Shown: in pieces, positions 16,134 through 25,485 of the stretch
How positions within the stretch are numbered: position 1 is the first letter of the stretch
Layout of the letters: the number at the start of each line of letters is the position of its first letter
Origin: Paraburkholderia atlantica
GTDB lineage: Bacteria; Pseudomonadota; Gammaproteobacteria; Burkholderiales; Burkholderiaceae
Reading direction: 5' to 3'
Assembly: GCF_009362785.1 (NCBI RefSeq)
Contig: NZ_WHNQ01000002.1
Span: 1 to 64,000 of the forward strand
Length of the DNA stretch: 64,000 nt
Notes under the pieces: generated by a model
The model's database searches: none
Seen by the model: only the letters and a program-made list of their open reading frames with translations
What the model was told of the DNA's origin: nothing
Position numbers and translations under genes: made by a program

Positions 16134-17534
16134 ATGACCAAGGATTCCTCTCAAACCGCCCTGCTGTGGATCGTCGCCGCCGGCTTCTTCATGCAGTCGC
16201 TCGACACGACGATCGTCAATACCGCGCTGCCGTCGATCGCGAACAGCCTGCACGTCGCGCCGCTCGCGATGCAACCGGTCGTCGTCGCCTACACGCTGAC
16301 GATGGCCATGCTGACGCCCGCCTCCGGCTGGCTTGCCGACCGCTTCGGCACGCGCCGCGTCTATTTCGCCGCGATTCTCGTGTTCGTGCTCGGCTCGATC
16401 TGCTGCTCGAGCGCGCACACGCTCGGCCAGCTGGTGATGGCGCGGGTGCTGCAAGGCCTCGGCGGCTCGATGCTGCTGCCGATCGGACGACTGGCGGTGC
16501 TGCGCAGCGTGTCGGGCGAGCAATACGTGTCGGCGCTCGCGTTCATTTCGATCGCGGGGCAGCTCGGGCCGATCGCCGGGCCGACGCTCGGTGGCTGGTT
16601 CGTGCAGGCGATCACGTGGCACTGGATCTTTCTGATCAACGTGCCGATCGGCGCGCTCGGTCTGTACGCGGTGCACCGCTTTCTGCCGTCGCATGACGAG
16701 ACGCAGGCGCCGCCGTTCGACGTGATCGGCTGCGCGCTGCTGTCGCTGTGCATGATCGCGTTTTCGCTCGCGATCGACGCGCCGGTCCCCGCGCATCGCG
16801 CGGCGTGGTCGGCGGGGCTGTTCGCGTTGGCCGTCGCCAGCGCGCTCGCCTACATTCCGTATGCGAGAAACCGCCGCAATCCGCTGTTCAAACTGTCGCT
16901 GTTCGGCGAGCCGAACTTCAGCGTCGGCCTGATCGGCAACCTCGTCTGCCGGGTCGGTTCGAGCGCGGTACCGTTCCTCGTGCCGCTGCTGCTGCAATTG
17001 CAGCTCGGCTACTCGCCGCTGCACTCCGGTCTGATGATGCTGCCCGCGGCGCTCGCCGGCACGCTCGCGAAACGCTGGATCGCGCCGCTCGTGCGCCGCT
17101 ACGGCTACGACACGTTCCTACTGGTCAACACGATCATCGTCGGCTCGGCGATCGTCGCGTTCTCGCTGATTTCGCGCGGCACACCGCTCGTGATCGAAGT
17201 CGCGATCCTCGCCGTTTTCGGCGCGGCCAACTCGATGCAGTACGCGGCGATGAACAGTGTCACGCTGAAGGACCTGTCGCACGAAGACGCGGGCATGGGC
17301 AATAGCCTGTTCTCGATGGTGCAGATGCTCGCGATCGGGCTCGGCGTGTCGATCGGCGGCGGGCTCGTCAATCTGTTCGCGGATCAATGGGGCTCGGCGG
17401 AACTCGGCTTCCGGCTCGCGTTCGTATGCGTCGGCGTGATCACGCTCGTGTCCGCGTGGATCTTCCGCCGTCTCGACGACCCGTCCGGCACGCGCGTGAT
17501 TCGCGGCCAGGCTGCGACGAGCGCGGGGCGTTGA
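16134..17534 (+). CDS. MFS transporter, DHA2 (EmrB/MdtD-like) family
   Basis: 466 aa with about 14 hydrophobic helices. Helix 1 has QSLDTTIVNTALPSIANSLH, a classical DHA2 signature; the loop GWLADRFGTRRVY is motif A and GQLGPIAGPTLGGWF is motif C. It is an inner-membrane proton-driven exporter by family, with unknown substrate. It is divergent from a LysR gene with a shared putative operator, and followed by another LysR gene 94 nt downstream. Confidence 0.9.
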   Translation: MTKDSSQTALLWIVAAGFFMQSLDTTIVNTALPSIANSLHVAPLAMQPVVVAYTLTMAMLTPASGWLADRFGTRRVYFAAILVFVLGSICCSSAHTLGQLVMARVLQGLGGSMLLPIGRLAVLRSVSGEQYVSALAFISIAGQLGPIAGPTLGGWFVQAITWHWIFLINVPIGALGLYAVHRFLPSHDETQAPPFDVIGCALLSLCMIAFSLAIDAPVPAHRAAWSAGLFALAVASALAYIPYARNRRNPLFKLSLFGEPNFSVGLIGNLVCRVGSSAVPFLVPLLLQLQLGYSPLHSGLMMLPAALAGTLAKRWIAPLVRRYGYDTFLLVNTIIVGSAIVAFSLISRGTPLVIEVAILAVFGAANSMQYAAMNSVTLKDLSHEDAGMGNSLFSMVQMLAIGLGVSIGGGLVNLFADQWGSAELGFRLAFVCVGVITLVSAWIFRRLDDPSGTRVIRGQAATSAGR

Positions 17535-17628
17535 CACGCGACGCGTCTCATCGCGTGTCAGCACATGAATTCGAAAGCTCTTCGCGTTAGCATGTCTGGC
17601 ATCCATGGCTACCAGGCAGGTACCCGCG

Positions 17629-18558
17629 ATGCCATTCGATGAGCGCGTGCTGAACGGCATGGGCGTGCTGACCGCGATCGTCGATTGCGGCAGTTTCGCG
17701 GCCGCGGGCGAAGCGCTCGACATGTCGCAATCGGGCGTAAGCCGCTCGGTCGCCCGGCTCGAAGCACGCCTCGGCATTCGCCTGTTCGACCGCACCACGC
17801 GCTCGGTCACGCTGACCGACGAAGGCCGGCGTTTCTACGAGCAGATCGTGCCGCTGCTCGGCGGACTCGAGGAAGCGGCGGCCTCCGCCGCGCAGGGCGC
17901 GACCGCGGTACGCGGGCGTCTGCGCGTCAACATGGACCCGTTCTTTTCACGGCTCGTGCTCGGGCCGCGCCTCGGCAGCTTCATCGACAAACATCCGGAT
18001 CTACAGCTCGAACTGATCACGCGCGACCAGCTGGGCGACATGGTCGCGGACGGCTTCGATGTCGCGATCCGCTTCGGCGACCCGCCGGTGTCGACGCTCG
18101 TCGCCCGCAAGCTGCTCGATACGCGCATTCTGACTGTGGCGGCGCCGTCGTATCTGAAGAAGCATGGCAAGCCGGAGAATCCTGCCGAGCTCGAAGACGG
18201 CCGGCATATCTGCATCAAGTTTCGCGATCCGCTGACCGGTTATCCGTTCACCTGGGAATTCCATCGGGGCCGCAAGAAGCTCACGCTGACGCCGCGAGGG
18301 CGGCTCACCGTCAACGACGTCGGTACGCTGCATAGCGTTTGCATCGCCGGCCAGGGGATTGCGCAGATTCTCGCGCTCGGCGCGGAGTCGCTGCTCGCGA
18401 GCGGCAAGCTGATCGAGCTATTTCCGGATTGGGGCGACGAGGTGTACCCGCTGTATGCGCTATATCCGTCGCGGCACCATCCGCCGGCCAAAGTGCGCGC
18501 GTTTCTCGACTTCATCCTGTCGCTGACGGGCCGCAAGCCGAGCCACCCGGCCGCCTGA
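17629..18558 (+). CDS. LysR-family transcriptional regulator
   Basis: About 309 aa from the ATG at 17629, which has AGGT 7 nt upstream; an ATG at 17605 lacks a ribosome-binding site. The HTH region is SFAAAGEALDMSQSGVSRSV and the effector domain includes LRVNMDPFFSRLVLGPRL and DGFDVAIRFGDPP, the CrgA-like subgroup. It follows the MFS gene on the same strand, but its targets cannot be told from context. Confidence 0.9.
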   Translation: MPFDERVLNGMGVLTAIVDCGSFAAAGEALDMSQSGVSRSVARLEARLGIRLFDRTTRSVTLTDEGRRFYEQIVPLLGGLEEAAASAAQGATAVRGRLRVNMDPFFSRLVLGPRLGSFIDKHPDLQLELITRDQLGDMVADGFDVAIRFGDPPVSTLVARKLLDTRILTVAAPSYLKKHGKPENPAELEDGRHICIKFRDPLTGYPFTWEFHRGRKKLTLTPRGRLTVNDVGTLHSVCIAGQGIAQILALGAESLLASGKLIELFPDWGDEVYPLYALYPSRHHPPAKVRAFLDFILSLTGRKPSHPAA

Positions 18559-18636
18559 GCGCACACCTTCTGTTTGCCGCCCGCCGGGGTCCGCGTCTTG
18601 CTACTGGAGCCTTATCTTCCCTCCAGGAGAGCAGCG

Positions 18637-18864
18637 ATGAGCAAGACGACGGAAAAATCCCAAGGCGAAACGAAAAGCGCGGGCGAAAACAAAACAAAAA
18701 GCGAGGCCGGCACCCAGACGGAGGATTTAGCGCATCCGCATCACGCCGTGCATAGCGACAACGCGAAGAGCAAGATGCCCGAGCGCCCCGACGAGGGCCA
18801 CAAGCAGTCCCCGGCGGACCGTCCGGGCAAAAAGCGCGGCGAAGGCGAACCGTCTGTCGGTTGA
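18637..18864 (+). CDS. Small hydrophilic, probably disordered protein (75 aa)
   Basis: AGGAG lies 7 nt before the ATG at 18637. The product is almost devoid of hydrophobic residues and rich in Lys, Glu, Gly, Ser and Pro (AGENKTKSEAG, DRPGKKRGEGE), so it is expected to be unfolded, like stress-associated hydrophilic proteins. I recognise no family. Good initiation signals support it as real. Confidence 0.6.
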   Translation: MSKTTEKSQGETKSAGENKTKSEAGTQTEDLAHPHHAVHSDNAKSKMPERPDEGHKQSPADRPGKKRGEGEPSVG

Positions 18865-19086
18865 AAGACCCCATAACAGAGCGGCCCTGGCTGCTTCATG
18901 CATTCAGGCCGCATCACTTTCCCTTTCATCGCCTTTCTGTAAGGAAACATTTCTTCCTCATTTTTACCGAATATTTTTTCAGCGCCTTGGACTATTTTGC
19001 TGCTAGCAGCGAAGTGTGCGCCCCGCGAACCGCCGCACCGCTTTCCGCCGGTTCATGCCGCTTCCGACCGTTAAAAGGCGTCATCC

Positions 19087-20205
19087 ATGTCCAACGCGTC
19101 ACGTTCTCCCTTCGCCCGTGCGGCCATCGCGCATGTCTCCATCTGCGTGCCGACCTGCAATCGCCCCGAGTTGCTCGTCGAATGCGTCGACTCGTGCCTC
19201 GCGCAAAGCTATCCCCATGTGGAGATCGTGATCGGCGACGATTCGACGGACGCCCGCTCACGGCAACTGATCTTGCAGCGGTACCGCGACGAGCCGCGCG
19301 TGCGCTACGAGAAGCACGACCCGCCGCTTGGGCAGGCGCGCAATGTGTCGAGCCTGTTCGAGCGGGCGCGCGGCGACAAGATCCTGTTGATCCACGACGA
19401 CGATCTTTTGACGAGCGACGCCGTCGACAAACTCGTGTCGCTATGGCAGCGCCATCCGGGGCTCGATGCGGCATTCGGCGCCCAGTACGAAGCCGACCAC
19501 GACGGCGCGATCGATCTCGCCGCGAGCGAGCGGCTGAACGCGGCGTTCCGGCGCACCGAGGCCAACGAGGGTCTGCAGCCGCTCGCGGGCCGCACCGGCC
19601 TGATCCAGATGTTTCCGAACAATGGCTGGATGGCCGACGCGCGGCTCGTCAAGCGGATCGGCTACGACGAGCGGTACGGCGTCTGCTGCGACTACGTGTT
19701 CGGCACCGAGCTCTGCCTTGCCGCGCGGGAGGTGTTTTATCTGCACGACTACGTGTCGGTGTATCGGAAGACCGCGACGTCGATCTCGCACAGCACGCGC
19801 GGCACGAGCACGGCCGCACCGTTGAGCGCGTATGAGTTCGTGAAGTCGCTGCGTCTGCCGGCGCGGCTCGAAGCGTCGCGGCGGCAGGCGCTGCGGCGGC
19901 TCGCACCGATCGTCGTGTCGATTCACGCGAGAAACGGCGACGCGCGCGCGGGCTGGCGGATCGCGCGCGCGCATCTGTTCGCCTACAACTACGGCTTTAG
20001 CGCGCGGCTTTACTACCATCTGCTGATGCTGGCGCGCGCGGCCTGGCGCGCACGTCTGCCGACGGCGAGCGCCGCAGCCGATGCTGCCGCCCGCGGGGCG
20101 GCACCGTCGATCGCGACGGTCGCGGCGAATGAGGCCGCGAGGGTCGAGGAGTTCGTCGACAAGCTGGTCGACGAATTCGTCGGCGACCGTTCGAAGCCGG
20201 TATGA
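19087..20205 (+). CDS. Glycosyltransferase family 2
   Basis: 372 aa. The GT-A start is VSICVPTCNRPELLVECVDS, followed by IGDDSTDARS and the metal-binding ILLIHDDDLLTSD. The C-terminal 80 residues are Ala/Arg-rich with a helical ending. No transmembrane segment is evident, so it is probably a peripheral sugar transferase for a surface glycan. It stands alone, without polysaccharide genes around it, and the 220 bases upstream are pyrimidine-rich and less GC-rich than the rest of the window. Acceptor and donor unknown. Confidence 0.87.
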   Translation: MSNASRSPFARAAIAHVSICVPTCNRPELLVECVDSCLAQSYPHVEIVIGDDSTDARSRQLILQRYRDEPRVRYEKHDPPLGQARNVSSLFERARGDKILLIHDDDLLTSDAVDKLVSLWQRHPGLDAAFGAQYEADHDGAIDLAASERLNAAFRRTEANEGLQPLAGRTGLIQMFPNNGWMADARLVKRIGYDERYGVCCDYVFGTELCLAAREVFYLHDYVSVYRKTATSISHSTRGTSTAAPLSAYEFVKSLRLPARLEASRRQALRRLAPIVVSIHARNGDARAGWRIARAHLFAYNYGFSARLYYHLLMLARAAWRARLPTASAAADAAARGAAPSIATVAANEAARVEEFVDKLVDEFVGDRSKPV

Positions 20206-20338
20206 GTTGCGACAAGCGCGTGCGCAAGCCGATTTTCTGCTAAGCATTCCCTGCTTAGCAAACGCGTATTCGTTACTTGGTCCCGCGCACGCCGCTGATT
20301 ACGATGGGCACGACCCGTCATCGCCGAGGTGCTTCGCC

Positions 20339-20560
20339 ATGTCAGACAGTGCGTGTTTCAGGCCGCGCGTAATCGAGCCGGTCGTCGAGGATCAACCCGA
20401 AGGACTCGGCCTCGCGGTCGAATTATGGTTCGCGCAGCCGATCGACGGCATCGCGGGCCGCGCGGTGCAGATTCATCTGCGCAGCGGCGCGAGGATGGAA
20501 CAGGCCGAGAGCTTGCGCGACCTGCTGCATGCGTGGGGGACACGGATCGTCGTCAGTTGA
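20339..20560 (+). CDS. Conserved small protein, 73 aa, unknown function
   Basis: ATG at 20339. The protein contains IHLRSGARMEQAESLRDLLH, which looks like a compact alpha/beta fold; no signal peptide or membrane segment. GAGG stands about 9 nt upstream of the start. Composition matches neighbouring genes, which argues for a real coding frame. It is convergent with the kgtP-like gene. Confidence 0.55.
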   Translation: MSDSACFRPRVIEPVVEDQPEGLGLAVELWFAQPIDGIAGRAVQIHLRSGARMEQAESLRDLLHAWGTRIVVS

Positions 20561-20613
20561 GCGAAGCGCCCTGCCGCCAGTTCGCGTAGTGACGCGCAAT
20601 CGCCGATGCAATT

Positions 20614-20645
20614 AAAAACGGCGGCCCGGTTGCCCCGGACCGCCG
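20614..20645 (-). terminator. Terminator of the KgtP-like gene
   Basis: On the minus strand CGGCGGTCCGG pairs with CCGGGCCGCCG around a short loop, followed by TTTTTAATT. It lies about 50 nt past the stop of the permease gene. Confidence 0.85.
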
Positions 20646-20694
20646 CTGGAACGCTTCATTGCGGCACGACGTCACGCCGTGCCCGGCTAGCGGT

Positions 20695-22002
20695 TCACGG
20701 CTCGTGCCGCAAATATCCTTCCGTCGACGGATCACGCATGCGCAGCGACACGATACCCGCGAGCGCGCACAGCGCCGTCACGTACCAGAAGAACATCGTC
20801 TCGACGCCGGCCGACTTCAGCCACAGCGCGACATATTCCGCCGAGCCGCCGAAGATCGCATTGGCGACCGCATACGACAGCCCTACGCCGAGCGCACGCA
20901 CTTGCGGCGGAAACATTTCCGCCTTGATCAGGCCGCTGATCGACGTATAGAAGCTGACGATCGCGAGCGCGACGACGACGAGCGCGAACGCCGCGACCGG
21001 ACTCGTCACGTCCTTCAGCGCATGCAGCAACGGCACCGTGCCGAGCGTCGCGAACAAACCGAAGCACAGCATCGAATTGCGTCGGCCGATCCTGTCGGAC
21101 AGCGCGCCGAACGCCGGCTGCATTAGCATGTAGACGAACAGCGCGGCGGTCATCACCGAACTCGCGGTCTTCGCGTGCATGCCGGCCGTGTTGACCAGGT
21201 ATTTCTGCATATACGTCGTGAACGTATAGAAGATCAGCGAGCCGCCGGCCGTGAAGCCGAGCACCGTCATGAACGCGGCCTTGTGCTCCCACAAGCCACG
21301 CAGCGTGCCCGCTTCCTTGCGCTGACGCGTCGCGGCGGTGGTGGTTTCGTCGAGCGATTTACGCAGATAGAGCGAGATCAGCGCAGAGATCGCACCGATC
21401 GCAAACGGTACGCGCCAGCCCCACGCCTTCAGTTCGGCGGTCGTCAGCAACTGCTGCAGGACCACGAGCACGAGCAGCGCGAAAAGTTGACCGCCGATCA
21501 GCGTCACGTACTGGAACGACGCGAAGAAGCCGCGCCGGCCCTTCAATGCGACTTCGCTCATATAGGTCGCGCTGGTGCCGTATTCGCCGCCCACCGACAG
21601 GCCCTGGAACAGCCGCGCGATCAGCAGCAGCGCCGGCGCGAGCGCGCCGATCTGCGCGTACGTGGGCAGCATCGCGATGACGAGCGAGCCGCCGCACATC
21701 ATGAAGACCGACACCATCATCGCGGTGCGGCGGCCGCGCTTGTCGGCGAGCCGGCCGAAGAACCAGCCGCCGATCGGGCGCATCAGGAAGCCGGCCGCGA
21801 ACACCCCGGCCGTGTTGAGCAACTGCGTAGTGCTGTTGCCGCTAGGAAAGAACGACGGCGCGAAATACAGCGCCGTGAACGAATACACGTAGAAGTCGAA
21901 CCATTCGACGAGATTGCCCGATGAAGCGCCGACGATCGCGAAGATGCGGCGCCGGGTGTCGTCTGCCTGGTTGACGACGGGTTGGTCGGTTAGATCGTTC
22001 AT
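20695..22002 (-). CDS. MFS permease of the metabolite:H+ symporter family, KgtP-like
   Basis: 435 aa with 12 predicted helices. The N-terminal [16 protein letters not shown] is the hallmark of the MHS family (KgtP, ProP, ShiA). The loop [16 protein letters not shown] is the MFS motif A and [20 protein letters not shown] is motif B. By family it imports an organic acid such as 2-oxoglutarate with protons. It is a single-gene unit with its own terminator. Substrate assignment is from family only. Confidence 0.88.
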   Translation of the reverse strand: MNDLTDQPVVNQADDTRRRIFAIVGASSGNLVEWFDFYVYSFTALYFAPSFFPSGNSTTQLLNTAGVFAAGFLMRPIGGWFFGRLADKRGRRTAMMVSVFMMCGGSLVIAMLPTYAQIGALAPALLLIARLFQGLSVGGEYGTSATYMSEVALKGRRGFFASFQYVTLIGGQLFALLVLVVLQQLLTTAELKAWGWRVPFAIGAISALISLYLRKSLDETTTAATRQRKEAGTLRGLWEHKAAFMTVLGFTAGGSLIFYTFTTYMQKYLVNTAGMHAKTASSVMTAALFVYMLMQPAFGALSDRIGRRNSMLCFGLFATLGTVPLLHALKDVTSPVAAFALVVVALAIVSFYTSISGLIKAEMFPPQVRALGVGLSYAVANAIFGGSAEYVALWLKSAGVETMFFWYVTALCALAGIVSLRMRDPSTEGYLRHEP

Positions 22003-22193
22003 GCTGATGTCGGTCCTTTTGCTTAAAACGAGGATGACGCTCGTGACGCCGCCTTGATGCGCGTCGCGGACAACCGCAGACGCGCGCGCGGCGAATTTTA
22101 CATAAGTGAAAAGTTCAGATGGGATTTTGTCTGCGGAACTGCAGGAAAGCCCTGGGTACGGGCCCGCGGCGAATTTAGAACTGCAACGAAAAC

Positions 22194-22228
22194 GAAGCCC
22201 CCGCCAGCCGGGAGGCTGCGGGGGCTTC
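22194..22228 (-). terminator. Terminator of prkA-yeaH-spoVR
   Basis: Perfect 11-bp stem GAAGCCCCCGC/GCGGGGGCTTC with a 13-nt loop, followed on the minus strand by GTTTTCGTT. It is 63 nt beyond the spoVR stop. Confidence 0.85.
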
Positions 22229-22290
22229 GGGTGATCGACGCGGACCGTCCCAGCAACGTTATGTACCGTTGCGGCAGTTGGACGGAGACG

Positions 22291-23814
22291 TCAGATTCTC
22301 ACGGACGGTGGCACATACCGGCACTCGTAGCGCTTTCTGACGGTACCGTTTTCGTCGACGCTCTCGAGGTATACGTCGAACTGCCACAAGCGCGCCATGT
22401 GCTTGAGCACCTCGTCGCTATCCGACGACAGGTGCCGGTTGTCGCTCATGAAATGCCGCAACGTCAGGCTACGATCGCCACGCGTATTGACGGCCCATAC
22501 CTGGATGTTCGGCTCGCGGTGATGCATGTCGTACTGCCGCGACAGCGCCTGGCGCACGTACTGGTAGCCGCTGTCGTCGTGAATCGCCGATACTTCCAGC
22601 GCGTCGCGCATGTCGTCGTCGAGCACCGAAAACAGGCGCATTTCGCGGATCAGATGCGGTGACAGGTACTGCGCGACGAAGCTCTCGTCCTTGAAGTTGC
22701 GCATCGCGTAGTGCATCGCGGGCAGCCAGGGACTGCCGGCCAGATCCGGAAACCACTTGCGGTCTTCGTCGGTCGGCGCTTCGCAGATGCGGCGGATGTC
22801 GCTCATCATCGAAAAGCCGAGCGCATACGGATTGATGCCGCTGTAATACGGCTTCGTGACCGGCGGCTGATAGACGACGTTGCTGTGCGAATGGAGGAAC
22901 TCCATCATAAAGCCGTCTTCCAGCTTGCCCTGGTTGTACATCGTATTGAGCAGCGTGTAGTGCCAGAACGTCGCCCAGCCTTCGTTCATCACCTGGGTCT
23001 GCCGCTGCGGATAGAAATACTGACCGATCTTGCGCACGATGCGGATCACCTCGCGCTCCCAAGGTTCGAGCAGCGGCGCGTTTTTCTCCGCGAAATACAG
23101 CAGATTTTCCTGCGGCTCGGGCGGATAGCGCTCCTCGACCTCTTCGGGCAGCGGCGTATGGCGCGTGGGCAGCGTGCGCCACAACTCGTTGACCTGCGAC
23201 TGCAGATACGCCTCGCGCTCACGACGCGCGGCGAACTCTTTCTCGAGCGACAGCTTCTGCGGCCGCTTGTAGCGGTCCACGCCGTAATTCATCAGCGCGT
23301 GGCACGAATCGAGCAATTCCTCGACGCGATCGAGCCCATAGCGCTCCTCGCATTCCGCGATGTAGTTCTTCGCGTAGACGAGGTAGTCGATGATCGCGTG
23401 CGCGTCCGTCCACAAGCGGAACAGATAGTTGCCCTTGAAGAACGAGTTGTGACCGTAGGCCGCATGCGCAATGACGAGCGCCTGCATCGTCATCGTGTTC
23501 TCTTCCATCAGATACGCGATGCAGGGATTCGAATTGATGACGATTTCGTACGCGAGCCCCATCTGGCCGCGGCGATAGCTTTTTTCGGTGGAGAGAAAAT
23601 GTTTGCCGAACGACCAGTGACGGTAGTTCACCGGCATGCCGACGGACGCGTAGGCATCCATCATTTGTTCAGCGCTAATGAGTTCGAGCTGGATCGGATA
23701 CACGTCGAGCTCGTATTGCTCTGCAACACGGGCAATATGCGAGTCGTACTCTTCGATCAATTCGAAGGTCCAGTCGGACGGGCACGGCAGAGGCCGTCTA
23801 TCGGCTACGTTCAT
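22291..23814 (-). CDS. SpoVR family protein (YcgB-like)
   Basis: 507 aa, the usual length. Typical family blocks are WSFGKHFLSTEKSYRRGQMG, the long acidic/aromatic region EGWATFWHYTLLN and the GINPYALGFSMM block. SpoVR acts in spore cortex formation in Bacillus, but in proteobacteria it is a stress and stationary-phase protein of unknown biochemistry that accompanies PrkA and YeaH. It is the third gene of that module here, 237 nt after yeaH. Confidence 0.95.
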   Translation of the reverse strand: MNVADRRPLPCPSDWTFELIEEYDSHIARVAEQYELDVYPIQLELISAEQMMDAYASVGMPVNYRHWSFGKHFLSTEKSYRRGQMGLAYEIVINSNPCIAYLMEENTMTMQALVIAHAAYGHNSFFKGNYLFRLWTDAHAIIDYLVYAKNYIAECEERYGLDRVEELLDSCHALMNYGVDRYKRPQKLSLEKEFAARREREAYLQSQVNELWRTLPTRHTPLPEEVEERYPPEPQENLLYFAEKNAPLLEPWEREVIRIVRKIGQYFYPQRQTQVMNEGWATFWHYTLLNTMYNQGKLEDGFMMEFLHSHSNVVYQPPVTKPYYSGINPYALGFSMMSDIRRICEAPTDEDRKWFPDLAGSPWLPAMHYAMRNFKDESFVAQYLSPHLIREMRLFSVLDDDMRDALEVSAIHDDSGYQYVRQALSRQYDMHHREPNIQVWAVNTRGDRSLTLRHFMSDNRHLSSDSDEVLKHMARLWQFDVYLESVDENGTVRKRYECRYVPPSVRI

Positions 23815-24051
23815 ACGGACTTCCCTTTGCCCCTCTTTGGGCGTTCCGGTGTGTCCCGTGCTGCAGCATTGCGGACTGCTCCGGCGCGAGCGGCTGCCGT
23901 GCTAGCCGCTCCTGCCTCGGCATGCCCCGACAGTTGCTGCGGCACGCCTTTGTTGCGCTGCGGCGCAGTCATACGACGGCTTGCCTCAAGTCGTACGATT
24001 CATCGCCGCACGCGTCGCGATCCAGGTGCTGGATGCGCAATCTGCGTTCCA

Positions 24052-25323
24052 TCACGAAGTCGCCGCCTGCTTCTCGAACAGCTCGCGAAACACCGGATAA
24101 ATATCGGCCGCGGTTTCGACCTTCTTCATCGCCATATGCGGTTGCGAGAGCGCCAGTTGCGCGTATTCGAGCCACAGATTCTGCTCTTCGGGCGTCACCT
24201 GAATATACGCAAAATACCGCACCTTCTGCAGGATGTCATCCGAGAGTATCTTGCGGCACTTCGGCGAATCGTCGGTCCAATTGTCGCCGTCCGAAGCCTG
24301 CGCCCCGTAAATGTTCCATTCAGTTGGCGAGTAGCGTTCCTCCATCACCTTGCGCATCAGTTCGAGCGCGCTCGACACCACCGTGCCACCGCTTTCGGTC
24401 GAGTGGAAGAACGTATCTTCGTCGACTTCCTCGGCGCGCGTGTGATGGCGAATGAACACCACTTCGATGCGCTCGTAGTTACGCTTCAGGAACAGGTACA
24501 GCAGGATGAAGAAGCGCTTCGCGAGATCCTTGCGCTGCTCGTCCATCGAACCTGACACGTCCATCAGGCAGAACATCACCGCCTGGCTCGACGGCGTGGG
24601 CTGCTTCACGCGATTCACGTAGCGCAGATCGAACGGATCAATGAACGGAATCCGCCAGATGCGTCCTTTCAGATGGTGGATGTCGTCTTCGAGCAGCTTG
24701 ATCTCTTCACGGCGATCGGCGGGATCGGCCTTCAGCTCTTCGAGCTGCCGCTCCATTTCGTGCAACTGGTTGACGAGCGGCGCGCCGAGCGCGATGCGCC
24801 GGCCGAGCGCGCTGCGCAGCGAGCGCACCACGTCGATGTTGTTCGGTGTGCCCTCCGCGGCCCAGCCCGCGCGGATGCTTTTCCACGTCGGCACCGCCAT
24901 CAGATGGGTTTTGACGAGACGCGGCAGTTCGAGGTCGTCGAAGAAATACTGCATGAACTCTTCGCGGCTCAGCTCGAACACGAAGTCGTCCTGACCCTCG
25001 CCCTCGTTGCTGGCCTGACTGCCTCCGCCACCGCCCCCGCCGCCTTGCGGGCGCTGGATCTTGTCGCCGCGGATGTAGTCCGAGTTGCCGGGATGCACCA
25101 TCTCGCGCCGGCCGCCCGGTCCATGACGGAACGACGGCTCCGCGATGTCCTTGCGCGGAATGGTGATGCTCTGGGTGTTCTGGATATCTTTGATGCTGCG
25201 ATCGCGCACCGCGTCCGAAACGGCGCGACGGATATAGTTTTTGACGCGGCGCAAAAAACGCTCGCGATTCGCAATACTCTTGTTCTTCCCTGCCAACCTG
25301 CGGTCGATGATTTGATGAAGCAC
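24052..25323 (-). CDS. yeaH: DUF444 family protein (YeaH-like, VWA-type)
   Basis: 423 aa, matching YeaH (about 427 aa). The start is GTG at 25323 (LHQIIDRRLAGKNKSIANRE) with GGGAG upstream. The C-terminal half carries the metal-ion-dependent adhesion-like motif MDVSGSMDEQRK (DxSxS) of von Willebrand A domains, and a Gly run GGGGGGG lies near residue 95. It is the usual partner of the PrkA kinase and may be its binding partner or substrate. The 162 nt between prkA and this gene carry a strong stem-loop without a T tract. Confidence 0.93.
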   Translation of the reverse strand: MLHQIIDRRLAGKNKSIANRERFLRRVKNYIRRAVSDAVRDRSIKDIQNTQSITIPRKDIAEPSFRHGPGGRREMVHPGNSDYIRGDKIQRPQGGGGGGGGSQASNEGEGQDDFVFELSREEFMQYFFDDLELPRLVKTHLMAVPTWKSIRAGWAAEGTPNNIDVVRSLRSALGRRIALGAPLVNQLHEMERQLEELKADPADRREEIKLLEDDIHHLKGRIWRIPFIDPFDLRYVNRVKQPTPSSQAVMFCLMDVSGSMDEQRKDLAKRFFILLYLFLKRNYERIEVVFIRHHTRAEEVDEDTFFHSTESGGTVVSSALELMRKVMEERYSPTEWNIYGAQASDGDNWTDDSPKCRKILSDDILQKVRYFAYIQVTPEEQNLWLEYAQLALSQPHMAMKKVETAADIYPVFRELFEKQAATS

Positions 25324-25434
25324 GCCCGGTCTCCCGTCCGTGCAACCGCGTTTCCGCTGCGGCCACACTAATATTTCCGGTGCGCGAGACGCCCGCCGCG
25401 CAGTGCATGCTATGCGGCTTGCGCCTCGCCGGTT

Positions 25435-25459
25435 GCCCGTACGGTCGAACCGTACGGGC
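25435..25459 (-). repeat. Stem-loop between prkA and yeaH
   Basis: Perfect 10-bp inverted repeat GCCCGTACGG/CCGTACGGGC around 5 nt. No T run follows on the minus strand, so it is more likely an mRNA-stabilising or processing hairpin that sets different levels of PrkA and YeaH than a terminator. Confidence 0.7.
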
Positions 25460-25485
25460 GGCACATCATGAGTATCATGCGCGCA

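Noticed and set aside
25435..25459. prkA-yeaH hairpin as an intrinsic terminator
   Set aside because: No run of T follows it on the minus strand, and yeaH belongs to the same module.
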